Source: Spongiivirga citrea
GTDB taxonomy: Bacteria; Bacteroidota; Bacteroidia; Flavobacteriales; Flavobacteriaceae
NCBI RefSeq assembly: GCF_010671565.1
Contig: NZ_JAABOQ010000004.1
Coordinates: forward strand, 62,001-126,000
Direction of reading: 5' to 3'
DNA: 64,000 nucleotides
The notes under the pieces were generated by a model. That model saw nothing but the letters and a program-made list of their open reading frames with translations, did no database searches and was not told where the DNA came from. The stretch's first letter is position 1. Each line of letters begins with the position of its first letter. Of this stretch, positions 9,801-17,911 are shown piece by piece. The translations under genes were made by a program, and so were the position numbers.

Positions 9801-10059
9801 GTGTTTTAAAACCTACATAACTAATAGTTATTGTATACGGCCCACCAACACGAAGGTTTAATAAATTGAAACGCCCATCAAAGTTAGTTGCTGCTCCATA
9901 TTTTGTTCCCGTCGGATTGTGAATGGCCAGAACATTGGCACTAGGAAGTGGCACATTTTGGTCATCTAGGACCAAACCTTTTATGTTAGAAGTAGTTACT
10001 TGCGCAAAAGATATTGCAGTAAATACTAACATAAAAGCTAAGAGTAATCTTGATTTCAT
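6895..10059 (-). CDS. Oar-like TonB-dependent outer-membrane receptor with carboxypeptidase-like N-domain
   Basis: A 1054-residue outer-membrane protein. It has a signal peptide (about residues 1-19, ending SFAQ), then a carboxypeptidase-D-like beta-sandwich (about 22-115, GLVLDDQNVPLPSANV ... FDGRFNLLNLRVGGPY). A plug domain follows (about 115-240, with LDGAIFNNPFGLD and IEQIQVTTAPYDV), then a long beta-barrel ending in an aromatic residue (VGVRYIFQ). The order matches the Oar group, which lacks a partner SusD lipoprotein; none is encoded nearby. Substrate is unknown; related proteins take up or export large molecules with energy from TonB/ExbBD. It stands alone, with its own terminator at 6780. 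Confidence 0.93.
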   Translation of the reverse strand: MKSRLLLAFMLVFTAISFAQVTTSNIKGLVLDDQNVPLPSANVLAIHNPTGTKYGAATNFDGRFNLLNLRVGGPYTITISYVGFKTQEYTDVYLTLGKTYNVDATMTSDAAQLDEVVLTGDQTGTFGNDRTGAETSVGRRELTRLPTISRSTNDFTRLEPTASAGSFGGRNDQYNNFSLDGAIFNNPFGLDAAQPGGQTNATPISIEAIEQIQVTTAPYDVTQSGFTGASVNAVTKSGTNQFKGTVYGFFRNDDLTGGKINGDDVTKTGLEQTQYGVSIGGPIIKDKLFFFANFERDERTELGTGFTPNRGTGAINESRVTLSDLQLVDNILRQVVVGQDAQGNDIFYNPGAFENFNFDSESTKGIFKLDWNINDNNRLALIYNFLNASRGLPANRNAITFRGPSQATLQFENAGYEINNNIQSVQLELNSTLSETTTNKLQVGYTHFDDFRNPFSSPAPSITILDATGSSNYIIAGHEPFSINNRLDQKVFQITDNMNFFQGNHTFTVGFSFEKFQFDNSFNLGAYGAQGVFFPTTMITDFQNFADSGALQAAFNAAIATNNNNNAIGTGNPGGWSLAETNVGQLSFYAQDQWDVTEDFKLTYGVRFDKPLYFDTAEKIRENIDRKGGSNGTYIPSIQYFNPDNGEPRFIDSEQLPNNKFLASPRVGFNWDVKGDNTLQLRGGSGLFTGRFPFVWLGNQVQGVDFFFYQVVDPEFQWPQVWRTNIGVDKAFDNGLILTADASYTKDLNAAHVQNWGLGLPSQTLNAPGDNRAVYVPSDRSQIFGGPTNAFVFTNSDQGRIINASVKAQKTWDSGLYAMMAYSYLNAKEVNSVDAEITGDAFAGNAIVGNANNDQLSFSRYGDTHRLIGVISKEFKTGTTISTFFEYAQGGRFNYIYGGDINGDGSSINDLLYIPTAGEVGQMNFSGAGQAEAFERFIQQDDYLSDNRGNYAERYGALAPWRSSWDIKVLQDIKVSEGNKFQISLDVLNFGNLLNSEWGVIDQPVFDQVLGVTVDAATNEPTFTFDPGQTDTFSANTALLSRWRAQVGVRYIFQ

Positions 10060-10102
10060 GATTGTTGTTATTGAGTTAATTGCCTAATAAAATTAAATGA
10101 AA

Positions 10103-10125
10103 AAAGCCACCGTAATGGTGGCTTT
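10103..10125 (-). terminator. Terminator of the rpsF-rpsR-rplI operon
   Basis: Perfect stem AAAGCCACC / GGTGGCTTT (10103-10111 and 10117-10125), loop GTAAT. On the minus strand a run of T follows. Confidence 0.88.
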
Positions 10126-10154
10126 CCTTGATATTTATACAGAAAAATTGTTAA

Positions 10155-10607
10155 TTACTTTGCTTCTGCAACTACGTCAAAAGGTAAATCAACAATTACT
10201 TCTCTATGCAAACGTACTTTGGCGTTATAAGTACCTGTACGCTTTACATTTCCACCAGCAACGGTGATGAATTTCTTATCAACAGCATGTCCTGCTTTCT
10301 CAAGTGCCTCTGAAACATTGATATTGTTTACAGAACCAAAAAGCTTATCGCCAGCACCTGTTTTTGCTGTGATTTTAATTGTAAGATCAGTAATAGCATT
10401 TGCCACTTTCTTAGCATCTTCAATTAATTTAGCTTCTTTAAAAGCGCGCTGCTTTAAATTCTCGGCTAATACTTTTTTAGCCGATACAGTAGCTAAAACA
10501 GCATATCCTTGAGGAATCAAATAGTTACGACCGTAACCATTCTTTACATTCACAACATCGTCTTTAAAACCTAGTTGCTCTACGTCTTGTCTTAATATAA
10601 CTTCCAT
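10155..10607 (-). CDS. rplI: 50S ribosomal protein L9
   Basis: A 150-residue protein that binds 23S rRNA near the L1 stalk. The N-terminal domain begins MEVILRQDVEQLGFKDDVV and contains NVKNGYGRNYLIPQGYA, the family signature. A long connecting helix (about residues 45-75, rich in Lys/Ala/Glu) leads to the C-terminal domain (GAGDKLFGSVNNINVSEAL). It is the last gene of a three-gene ribosomal operon, 14 bp after rpsR, and is followed by a clear terminator. Confidence 0.98.
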   Translation of the reverse strand: MEVILRQDVEQLGFKDDVVNVKNGYGRNYLIPQGYAVLATVSAKKVLAENLKQRAFKEAKLIEDAKKVANAITDLTIKITAKTGAGDKLFGSVNNINVSEALEKAGHAVDKKFITVAGGNVKRTGTYNAKVRLHREVIVDLPFDVVAEAK

Positions 10608-10621
10608 CTTCTACCCTCCTA

Positions 10622-10918
10622 TTATTTTAAAAGATCTGCTACATATGGCATAAGAGCTAAATGACGTGCTCTTTTTACTGCAACAGAAACTTTACGTTGA
10701 TATTTAAGTGAAGTACCAGTTAAACGACGTGGTAAAATTTTACCTTGTTCGTTCACAAACTTTAATAAAAAGTCTGGGTCTTTATAATCGATGTATTTAA
10801 TACCTGATTTCTTAAAGCGACAGTACTTCTTGGCTTTATTGGTATCGATATTAAGAGGAGTAAGATATCTGATCTCTCCTTCTTTTTTTCCTTTTGCTTG
10901 TTGTTCTATTGAAGACAT
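10622..10918 (-). CDS. rpsR: 30S ribosomal protein S18
   Basis: A 98-residue protein that pairs with S6 on the platform of the small subunit. The core is conserved: [19 protein letters not shown], then [20 protein letters not shown] and [12 protein letters not shown]. The N-terminal extension ([20 protein letters not shown]) is typical of Bacteroidota S18. It lies between rpsF (5 bp upstream) and rplI (14 bp downstream), the usual order. Confidence 0.98.
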   Translation of the reverse strand: MSSIEQQAKGKKEGEIRYLTPLNIDTNKAKKYCRFKKSGIKYIDYKDPDFLLKFVNEQGKILPRRLTGTSLKYQRKVSVAVKRARHLALMPYVADLLK

Positions 10919-10923
10919 ACCTG

Positions 10924-11268
10924 TTACGCTAATGCTTTAATGTTTAACTTTTCTCTTCTTCTTTCCGCCCAGCTAATAGCATGCTTATCTAAACTTACGG
11001 TTAGATAACGCATAATGCGCTCGTCTCTACGGAATTCTAACTCCAAAGGAGTGATCGCCTCACCGTCAACGGTGAATTCAAATAAGTGGTAAAATCCACT
11101 TTTTTTGTTCTGGATTGGGTAAGCAAGCTTCTTCAGCCCCCAATCTTCTTTCGATACCATCTTAGCTCCTTTAGAAACAAGAAAATCTTCAAATTTCTTT
11201 ACTGTTTCCTTTATCTGAGTATCAGATAAAACGGGATTCAAGATGAAAACAGTTTCGTAATGATTCAT
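10924..11268 (-). CDS. rpsF: 30S ribosomal protein S6
   Basis: A 114-residue protein beginning [19 protein letters not shown], with the family features [19 protein letters not shown] and [16 protein letters not shown]. The reading frame is open 16 codons further upstream, but those residues (MHPLLDKKALKHILFI) lie outside the family and overlap the promoter's start region. The ATG at 11268 is therefore the start. First gene of the rpsF-rpsR-rplI operon. Confidence 0.97.
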   Translation of the reverse strand: MNHYETVFILNPVLSDTQIKETVKKFEDFLVSKGAKMVSKEDWGLKKLAYPIQNKKSGFYHLFEFTVDGEAITPLELEFRRDERIMRYLTVSLDKHAISWAERRREKLNIKALA

Positions 11269-11587
11269 AATAAATAAAATATGTTTAAGTGCTTTTTTAT
11301 CTAAAAGCGGGTGCAAAATTAGCTAATATTAATGATTAAAACAACTGTAAAAATCTATTTTTAACACCTTTCTGTAGGCCTACATAATTAGTAATATTAT
11401 TCCTTGATCAGTAGAAAGGCATAAAATCCTGAAAAGTGGCAATTTACAAGGAATATACGGTAATCTTACATTCCAAATTCCTACGTCAAACAACAAGCAT
11501 TTGTTTAAAACAACTAAATAGTCGTATTTTATTGCTTATTATCGATTTTTTCATAAATTGCGGCACACTTAAACAGCAACTTAGCAC
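11269..11587. other. Intergenic region between divergent rpsF and LytTR gene
   Basis: About 320 bases holding the rpsF promoter (11314-11344). The rest is AT-rich with no gene seen. No clear TAnnTTTG element was found for the LytTR gene. Confidence 0.5.
11314..11344 (-). promoter_or_regulatory. Promoter of rpsF-rpsR-rplI
   Basis: On the minus strand TTG (11344-11342), 20 bases, TAATTTTG (11321-11314), followed by CACCCGC. The initial transcribed bases match those after the tRNA-Met promoter at 3751. This leaves a leader of about 40 nt before the rpsF ATG. Confidence 0.8.
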
Positions 11588-12283
11588 ATGAAAATTAATT
11601 GTATTGTTGTAGACGACTCCTCCACGCAGCGACTTGCCATTACAAGGCTTATTATGAATCACCCTGCATTAAATTTGGTAGCCGAATACAGCAACGCTAT
11701 TGAAGCTAAAAACGGCTTAAAAACGCAGAATGTAGATCTTATTCTCTTAGATATTGAGATGCCTGTATTGACTGGTTTTGACCTTTTAGAGTCACTACAA
11801 GAACCTCCACAGGTAATTTTAGTAACCGGAAAAGTAGATTATGCCTTTAAGGCATTTAACTACGATGTTACTGATTACCTTCACAAACCACTTGAGAAAG
11901 ATCGTTTCGAAAAAGCGATCGAAAGAGTGATTGAACGTTATAAAGCAAAACATGCTGTAAATCCTGAAGACCAAGAGTACATTTTTGTAAAGAGCAATCT
12001 CAAAAAGAAAAAAGTGTTCCTAAACGAGATCAAATGGATCGAAGCTTTGGGTGATTATATCAAATTAATCACAAATGATCAAGGCATTATCGTTTTGTCT
12101 ACCATGAAATCTTTTGAAAAAACACTTCCAGCGGATAAGTTTTTACGTATACACAAATCGTATATCATTAACTTGACGAAAGTGGAGCGTTTTAATAGCA
12201 AAACAGTTGAAGTTGAAGGAAAACAAATTCCCTTAAGTAGAAATAAGAAAACACAGTTATCAGATGCACTAGAGAATCTCTAG
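11588..12283 (+). CDS. LytTR-family response regulator
   Basis: A 231-residue two-domain regulator. The receiver domain (1-120) has the acidic pair D9-D10, phosphoacceptor D55 in LILLDIEMP, T80 and K100. The LytTR DNA-binding domain (about 130-231) contains FVKSNLKKKKVFLNEIKWIE and FLRIHKSYIINLTKVERF. Such proteins act as phosphorylation-controlled transcription factors, usually paired with a 7TM or LytS-like histidine kinase. No kinase gene is adjacent, so it is an orphan here. The stop overlaps the convergent priA stop by 4 bp. Confidence 0.93.
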   Translation: MKINCIVVDDSSTQRLAITRLIMNHPALNLVAEYSNAIEAKNGLKTQNVDLILLDIEMPVLTGFDLLESLQEPPQVILVTGKVDYAFKAFNYDVTDYLHKPLEKDRFEKAIERVIERYKAKHAVNPEDQEYIFVKSNLKKKKVFLNEIKWIEALGDYIKLITNDQGIIVLSTMKSFEKTLPADKFLRIHKSYIINLTKVERFNSKTVEVEGKQIPLSRNKKTQLSDALENL

Positions 12284-14706
12284 TAATTATCCACATCGAT
12301 AATTAATCGAATACTTCTAAAATCAGGAACGGCCTCAAAACTGTTCCTGATTTTTTTTATGTATGTTTTTGTATTTCCTAGTGATTGCTCCTTAGGTATC
12401 TTAATCAATATATTCTTATGATATTGATTTCTAATCCTAGATACAGGCGGAAATTCTGGACCCAAAACATACTTTCCAAATCCATTTTTTAAATATTGCG
12501 CCAACCAATCCGCTCCGCGATTTACTTTGTTATAATCTTTATGCTTTAAAGTGACCTTTATCAGTCTAAAAAACGGAGGGTATTCATATTGTCTTCGTTC
12601 GTTCACTTGATCTGTGAACATGCCGTCATAATCATTAACAGACACTTGTTGTAATATTTGATGATATGGATTAAAACTCTGTATCAGTACTTTTCCTCGC
12701 TTTTGAGTCCTTCCGGCCCTACCTGCAACCTGCACCATTAAATGAAAGCTTCGTTCATGGGCTCTAAAATCAGGGAAATTAAGCATCGCATCAGCACTCA
12801 TAATACCGACTAAACCTACATTTCGAAAATCTAAGCCCTTAGTGAGCATTTGTGTGCCAACTAAAATTTGAATCTCCTCACTTTCAAACGCGTTAATAAT
12901 TTTTTCATAGCCATGTTTACCTCGAGTAGTATCTAAATCCATCCTCCCGACTTTCACTTTGGGAAATAGTTCTTTCAACTCGGCTTCTACCTGTTGCGTC
13001 CCAAAACCTTTACTGTCTAAATTTGCTACTCCACATGCCTGGCAATTAGTCTGCATAGCCATGCGATAACCGCAATAGTGACATCGCAATTCATTTTTAT
13101 ACTGATGGTAGGTTAGGCTCACATCACAATTTGAACATTGAGGAGAGTGACCACAAGTACCGCATTCTACTATTGGTGAAAAACCGCGTCGGTTTTTAAA
13201 TAAAATAACCTGCTCATTGTTGTCGAGTGCTTCAGCGATAGCTTCTAAAAGGCGATCAGAAAAATGTCCTGTCATTCGCTTCTTCTTGTGCTTGTCTTTT
13301 AGATCGATTAACTCAATTTCGGGCATAAGCACATTACCAAAACGCCTATCTAAATTGACAAGTCCGTATTTGCCAGCTTTAGCATTAAAGTAACTTTCAA
13401 CTGCAGGAGTTGCGGTTCCCATTAATACTTTGGCTTTAAAAATATTTGCTAGCACTATTGCAGTGTCTCTAGCATGATATCGTGGTGCAGGATCAAATTG
13501 TTTGTAGGATGTTTCATGTTCTTCATCTACAATGACTAAACCGAGATTATTAAATGGTAAGAAAATAGAAGAACGTGCTCCCACCACTAATTTAGTTTTC
13601 GGACTATTATTCAATGTATTATTCCATACCTCTACCCGTTCGTTAACTGAATACTTGGAATGATAAATACTAACCGCTTCACCAAAATAATGTCGCAAGC
13701 GATGAATAAGCTGTGTGGTTAAGGCTATTTCCGGGACCAAATACAACACTTGTTTCCCTTTTGCTATTTCATTCTCAATAAGCTGTACATAAATTTCTGT
13801 TTTCCCCGAAGATGTAACACCATGAAGTAAGGTAACCTCTTTGCTTTTAAAAGATTCTTCTATCTCCTTAAAAGCTGTTTGCTGATATTCATTTAGTTCT
13901 TTTACCTCATTTGTTTCTCCTTCAAAAGACACCCGATCGATCTGCTTTTTATAGGTCTTTAATATATCCTTGTCTATTAGGGATTTTATTACCGCTGCAC
14001 TTACCTGACTCTCTTTTTGAAGTTCGCTTTTCTTAACGGGCTTTTTTGTACTCGCAGATAGTGAAAAGAGTCGCATTACAACCTCTCGTTGTTTCGGAGC
14101 CCTGGACAGATCATCCAGCAACGTATGCATTTTTTCTTCGGATGAAAATTGCTCATGGAGCAAAACATATACCTCTTCTTTTGGTTTGTATTGCTCGTAA
14201 ATTTCTTCCTGAACTGTTACTAGTTCCTTTTCTATCAATCTATTAATAACTGGCAGCACCTTTTTTGTGTCCAAAATCGCCCATAAATCTTCGATCTTTA
14301 AAGAAGATTGATGTCCCAAAGCCTCTATTACCAAAAATTCATGATCATCCAACTCATTTTCATCTACCTCTTTCTCTCCATTTAAATAAACTACAGTTTC
14401 ACTTTCTAATAGAAAAGCACTTGGCATCGCAGCCCGAAAAATGTCGCCTAAACTGCACATATAATAGCTTGAGATCCATTTCCAAAGTGCTAATTGTTGT
14501 GAAGTAACAACAGCTTTTTCATCTAATATTTGCTGAATTGATTTTGCTTCGTAAACTTCCGGTGGATTTTGATGAACGTTCACCACCAAGGCTGTGTATA
14601 CCTTTCTTTTACCAAAGGGCACAGCTACACGAAACCCTGGTTTTAAAAAATGAAATTCTGCCTCTGTAATCGAGTAGGTAAATAGCTTTTGAAGCGGTAT
14701 GGGCAA
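12280..14706 (-). CDS. priA: Primosomal protein N', replication restart helicase PriA
   Basis: An 808-residue superfamily 2 helicase that reloads the replisome at stalled forks. Walker A is GVTSSGKTEIY and the DExH box is VDEEHE. There are eight cysteines in the zinc-binding insert (CGTCGHSPQCSNC, then CHYCGYRMAMQTNCQACG) and helicase motif QVAGRAGRTQKRG. The N-terminal fork-binding domain begins at PIPLQKLFTYSI. The coordinates start at a TTG (14706). In-frame codons upstream encode the family-conserved YFIDVIL but contain no ATG, GTG or TTG, so translation may start at a CTG (14730) or an ATT. The last 4 bp overlap the convergent LytTR gene. Confidence 0.95.
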   Translation of the reverse strand: MPIPLQKLFTYSITEAEFHFLKPGFRVAVPFGKRKVYTALVVNVHQNPPEVYEAKSIQQILDEKAVVTSQQLALWKWISSYYMCSLGDIFRAAMPSAFLLESETVVYLNGEKEVDENELDDHEFLVIEALGHQSSLKIEDLWAILDTKKVLPVINRLIEKELVTVQEEIYEQYKPKEEVYVLLHEQFSSEEKMHTLLDDLSRAPKQREVVMRLFSLSASTKKPVKKSELQKESQVSAAVIKSLIDKDILKTYKKQIDRVSFEGETNEVKELNEYQQTAFKEIEESFKSKEVTLLHGVTSSGKTEIYVQLIENEIAKGKQVLYLVPEIALTTQLIHRLRHYFGEAVSIYHSKYSVNERVEVWNNTLNNSPKTKLVVGARSSIFLPFNNLGLVIVDEEHETSYKQFDPAPRYHARDTAIVLANIFKAKVLMGTATPAVESYFNAKAGKYGLVNLDRRFGNVLMPEIELIDLKDKHKKKRMTGHFSDRLLEAIAEALDNNEQVILFKNRRGFSPIVECGTCGHSPQCSNCDVSLTYHQYKNELRCHYCGYRMAMQTNCQACGVANLDSKGFGTQQVEAELKELFPKVKVGRMDLDTTRGKHGYEKIINAFESEEIQILVGTQMLTKGLDFRNVGLVGIMSADAMLNFPDFRAHERSFHLMVQVAGRAGRTQKRGKVLIQSFNPYHQILQQVSVNDYDGMFTDQVNERRQYEYPPFFRLIKVTLKHKDYNKVNRGADWLAQYLKNGFGKYVLGPEFPPVSRIRNQYHKNILIKIPKEQSLGNTKTYIKKIRNSFEAVPDFRSIRLIIDVDNY

Positions 14707-14831
14707 TATGACGTCTATAAAGTACTTCAGAGTAGTTGATTGCGAATTATAAATACAGTTGCTTTTTCAAATATCGAAATTACTAAATAGAAGATGCTTT
14801 ACTATGTAATTTTATCAACATAAGCCGATGC

Positions 14832-15398
14832 TTAGGTTGCTTCAATTGTTTCCGAGCAAAATTTACGATCTAACTGAAGCTCATTGCAGAGTTTAATTCG
14901 TCTAGGAAATGACTTTTCTGGCTTTGTTTTCAAAAATTTAATCGGTATATCATCTCCTACTAAAAGTTTATCGTAGCACTCCTGATGATACACATAGAAG
15001 AATCCTTTTTGTAGTCGTCCTTGATATTCAAACTCATAGTGAATACCATAATGCAACATTTGGAGAAGAGTTTCATTTTCTGTGTATGAGTGATCTTCGA
15101 TTTCTCTTTTCACAATTACTGCTTTAGTGTAAGCACCATACTTATTGGTTAGGGCTTTCTCATAATAGTGCATGATACTCGAAGGCATTGTATAGATTAT
15201 AAAAAACAATACAAATATGATCACAAACCCTCCAAAACTATAAAGAAACCATCGGGTAGAGGTTTCACTTGCTCGACTACCGACATAAAGAAGGATGATC
15301 CCAAGTCCAATGAATACTAAAAATATTAACATCAAAACATAGTGCGGTTTTAATGCGGCCTTTATAAGCGAAATTTTATCAGAAAAAGAAAGTCTCAA
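14832..15398 (-). CDS. Two-span membrane protein with DUF3592-like domain
   Basis: A 188-residue protein. Two membrane spans (about residues 18-40 and 49-70) are followed by a soluble beta-rich part (KAVIVKREIEDHSYTE, HYGIHYEFEYQGRLQKG, VGDDIPIKFL), which resembles the DUF3592 type of extracytoplasmic domain. It is 16 bp after the next upstream gene (15415-15966), which has a similar two-span plan but little sequence likeness. Both may be carried at the tail of the acetate operon. Function unknown; DUF3592 is inferred from pattern only. Confidence 0.7.
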   Translation of the reverse strand: MRLSFSDKISLIKAALKPHYVLMLIFLVFIGLGIILLYVGSRASETSTRWFLYSFGGFVIIFVLFFIIYTMPSSIMHYYEKALTNKYGAYTKAVIVKREIEDHSYTENETLLQMLHYGIHYEFEYQGRLQKGFFYVYHQECYDKLLVGDDIPIKFLKTKPEKSFPRRIKLCNELQLDRKFCSETIEAT

Positions 15399-15414
15399 AT
15401 TGTTCCTAAAAGAA

Positions 15415-15966
15415 TTATTCTAAAAGCTCTACTTTAAAGTGAATGTAAGAATATTGCGCTCTTTCGATAGTCATTTTTTTTGCTTTTAACCAATCAGGAT
15501 TCTCTTCCTGATTAAAAAAAACATGCTTTACCGGGGTGCCATCTTTTCTTTTAAAATGAAGAATGGCGTCATCACCATCGAGCATACTCGCATAATTTTG
15601 GCTTATTAATTGAATTCTAGCGACCTCATAAGTACCTCTTGTTTTCAATTTAAGCTTCATATCTTTTTTAAATGAACGCAAAAACAGTCGGTAACTAATT
15701 AATAAGATGATACCGATAATTCCTAAAATAATAAGTATCGCAGGCACCGTTCCCCAAACTTCTAACAAGTTAGATTTAGGCGGAATATCAGGTATTTCTT
15801 CAGGCTGATACCAACCAAAACGAAACCAAGCATCGGTTTTTACAAATAAAGCAGCCAAACCAACAATAGAAGAAATTACTAAGTTTCGTTTAAATTTTTC
15901 AAGGTTATACTTGTATCTTTTTTTAATGCTAATAAGTTCATCTTCAGAAAGAGGGATTCTCTCCAT
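15415..15966 (-). CDS. Two-span membrane protein of unknown function
   Basis: A 183-residue protein. The charged N-terminus (MERIPLSEDELISIKKRYKY) is followed by a span at about 30-44 and another at about 73-92 (VPAILIILGIIGIILLISYR). A soluble C-terminal part follows (TYEVARIQLISQNYASM, DDAILHFKRKDGTPVKHVFF). No known family recognised. It starts 29 bp after acs and is followed within 16 bp by another two-span protein, so all three are probably on one transcript. Confidence 0.7.
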   Translation of the reverse strand: MERIPLSEDELISIKKRYKYNLEKFKRNLVISSIVGLAALFVKTDAWFRFGWYQPEEIPDIPPKSNLLEVWGTVPAILIILGIIGIILLISYRLFLRSFKKDMKLKLKTRGTYEVARIQLISQNYASMLDGDDAILHFKRKDGTPVKHVFFNQEENPDWLKAKKMTIERAQYSYIHFKVELLE

Positions 15967-15995
15967 AATCCTGTTAAGAGTTTGGTTGTTACTAA

Positions 15996-17903
15996 TTAAA
16001 GGGCTCCATCTTGAATCTTTTGAACCACATCTGGATTCAAAAGAGTAGAGATATCACCAAAGTTAGAAAAATCTTTTGAAGCAATTTTTCTTAATATACG
16101 TCTCATTATTTTACCACTGCGTGTCTTAGGCAATCCAACTACAAATTGAATTTTATCTAGCTTCGCAATCGGTCCAATATGCTCTGTAATCGTCTGATTT
16201 ATTTCATTACTCAAATTATCTCGATCACGCCCCTCGCCCACTTCTTTAAGAATTACAAAGCCGTATAGTGCATTCCCTTTTATATCATGAGGAAAGCCGA
16301 CAATTGCAGATTCGGCAACCGCGGGGTGCTCATTAATAGCATCTTCTATCGGCGCTGTCCCAAGATTATGTCCCGATACTATAACCACATCATCCACTCT
16401 ACCTGTAATTCTGTAATAGCCTACCTCATCCCGTAAGGCCCCATCACCAGTGAAATACTTATTATCGAAAGCTGAGAAATAAGTGTCCTTATACCGCTGA
16501 TGATTCCCCCAGATAGTTCTTGCCATACTCGGCCATGGGAATTTTATACAAAGCCTACCATCTACTTGATTTCCTTTTATTTCATTCCCATTTTCATCCA
16601 TTAAAGCCGGTTGAATTCCCGGCATGGGCAAGGTTGCATAGGTCGGCTTTGTCGGTGTTACATACGGTATTGGGGATATCAAAATACCTCCTGTCTCTGT
16701 TTGCCACCAAGTGTCTATAATTGGACTTTTCTTTTTACCTATATTATCATTGTACCAATGCCAAGCCTCTTCATTAATAGGCTCGCCAACAGATCCTAGC
16801 ACTTTCAAAGACGAAAGGTCATGCTTTTCAACATAATCCAATTTTTCTTTTGCCAATGCGCGTATTGCCGTTGGCGCCGTATAGAACTGATTGACTTGAT
16901 GTTTTTCGATCACTTCCCAGAATCGACTCCAATCGGGATAGTTTGGCACACCTTCAAACATTAATGTAGTTGCTCCATTTGCTAATGGTCCATAAACAAT
17001 ATAACTATGTCCGGTAATCCAGCCTATGTCGGCACTACACCAATACACCTCATCTTCGCGATATTGAAATGCATTTTTAAAGGTGAATGCTGTATAAACC
17101 ATATAACCAGCCGTTGTATGTAACATTCCCTTAGGACTTCCGGTAGAACCCGAAGTATATAAAATGAATAGTGGGTCTTCTGCATTCATTACCTCTGCCT
17201 CACAATCGGCTGATGCCACATCTAATAAAGGTTGCAACCATTCGTCGCGCCCTTCTTTCATATTTATGGCAGCATTAATGCGTTTTACTACTAGAACACT
17301 CTCTACACATGGGCATTGGTCAACGCCTTCATCTACAATTTCTTTTAAATTGATAGTTTTATTTCCTCTGTAAGAACCATCTGAAGTAATGACCATTTTA
17401 CACTCGCTATCATTAATTCGAGTTGCGATAGCAGTCGACGAGAAACCGGCAAAAACTACCGAGTGGATCGCTCCTATTCGAGCGCAAGCCAACAATGAAA
17501 TTGCCAATTCAGGAATCATAGGCAAGTAAATGCAAACACGATCTCCTTTTTTAATGCCTTTAGCCTTTAAAACATTGGCTAATTTATTAACTCGATTGCT
17601 TAATTCACTATAGCTAATATACTCAGCAGGATCTTTTGGATCATTCGGCTCGAAAATGATAGCCGTTTTATCACCTCTTGTAGCTAAGTGACGGTCGATA
17701 CAGTTTTCTGTTATATTCAACTCCGCACCTTCAAACCATTTTACTTCAGGTTTTGAAAAATCCCAACTTAGAACCTTATCCCATTTTTTTCGCCATAAAA
17801 AATGCTCTTCGGCAATTTCTTCCCAGAAACTTTCAGGATTTCTAACTGATTTTCGGTAGACCTGAAAATACTCTTCAAAATCTTTTATATGGTAGTTACT
17901 CAT
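15996..17903 (-). CDS. acs: Acetate--CoA ligase (acetyl-CoA synthetase)
   Basis: A 635-residue AMP-forming enzyme that turns acetate, ATP and CoA into acetyl-CoA. Adenylate-forming motifs are A3 LFILYTSGSTGSPKGMLH, A5 DTWWQTETGGI, and A8 GYYRITGRVDDVVIVSGHNLG. The catalytic, acetylation-regulated lysine is in PKTRSGKIMRRIL near the C-terminus. It starts 8 bp after the acetate symporter gene, which itself follows a DUF4212 gene: the usual module for uptake and activation of acetate. Confidence 0.97.
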   Translation of the reverse strand: MSNYHIKDFEEYFQVYRKSVRNPESFWEEIAEEHFLWRKKWDKVLSWDFSKPEVKWFEGAELNITENCIDRHLATRGDKTAIIFEPNDPKDPAEYISYSELSNRVNKLANVLKAKGIKKGDRVCIYLPMIPELAISLLACARIGAIHSVVFAGFSSTAIATRINDSECKMVITSDGSYRGNKTINLKEIVDEGVDQCPCVESVLVVKRINAAINMKEGRDEWLQPLLDVASADCEAEVMNAEDPLFILYTSGSTGSPKGMLHTTAGYMVYTAFTFKNAFQYREDEVYWCSADIGWITGHSYIVYGPLANGATTLMFEGVPNYPDWSRFWEVIEKHQVNQFYTAPTAIRALAKEKLDYVEKHDLSSLKVLGSVGEPINEEAWHWYNDNIGKKKSPIIDTWWQTETGGILISPIPYVTPTKPTYATLPMPGIQPALMDENGNEIKGNQVDGRLCIKFPWPSMARTIWGNHQRYKDTYFSAFDNKYFTGDGALRDEVGYYRITGRVDDVVIVSGHNLGTAPIEDAINEHPAVAESAIVGFPHDIKGNALYGFVILKEVGEGRDRDNLSNEINQTITEHIGPIAKLDKIQFVVGLPKTRSGKIMRRILRKIASKDFSNFGDISTLLNPDVVQKIQDGAL

Positions 17904-17911
17904 ATTTTTTA

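Noticed and set aside
11269-11316. Longer start for S6 with 16 extra residues
   Set aside because: The extra residues are outside the family and overlap the promoter's start region; the ATG at 11268 matches other S6 proteins.
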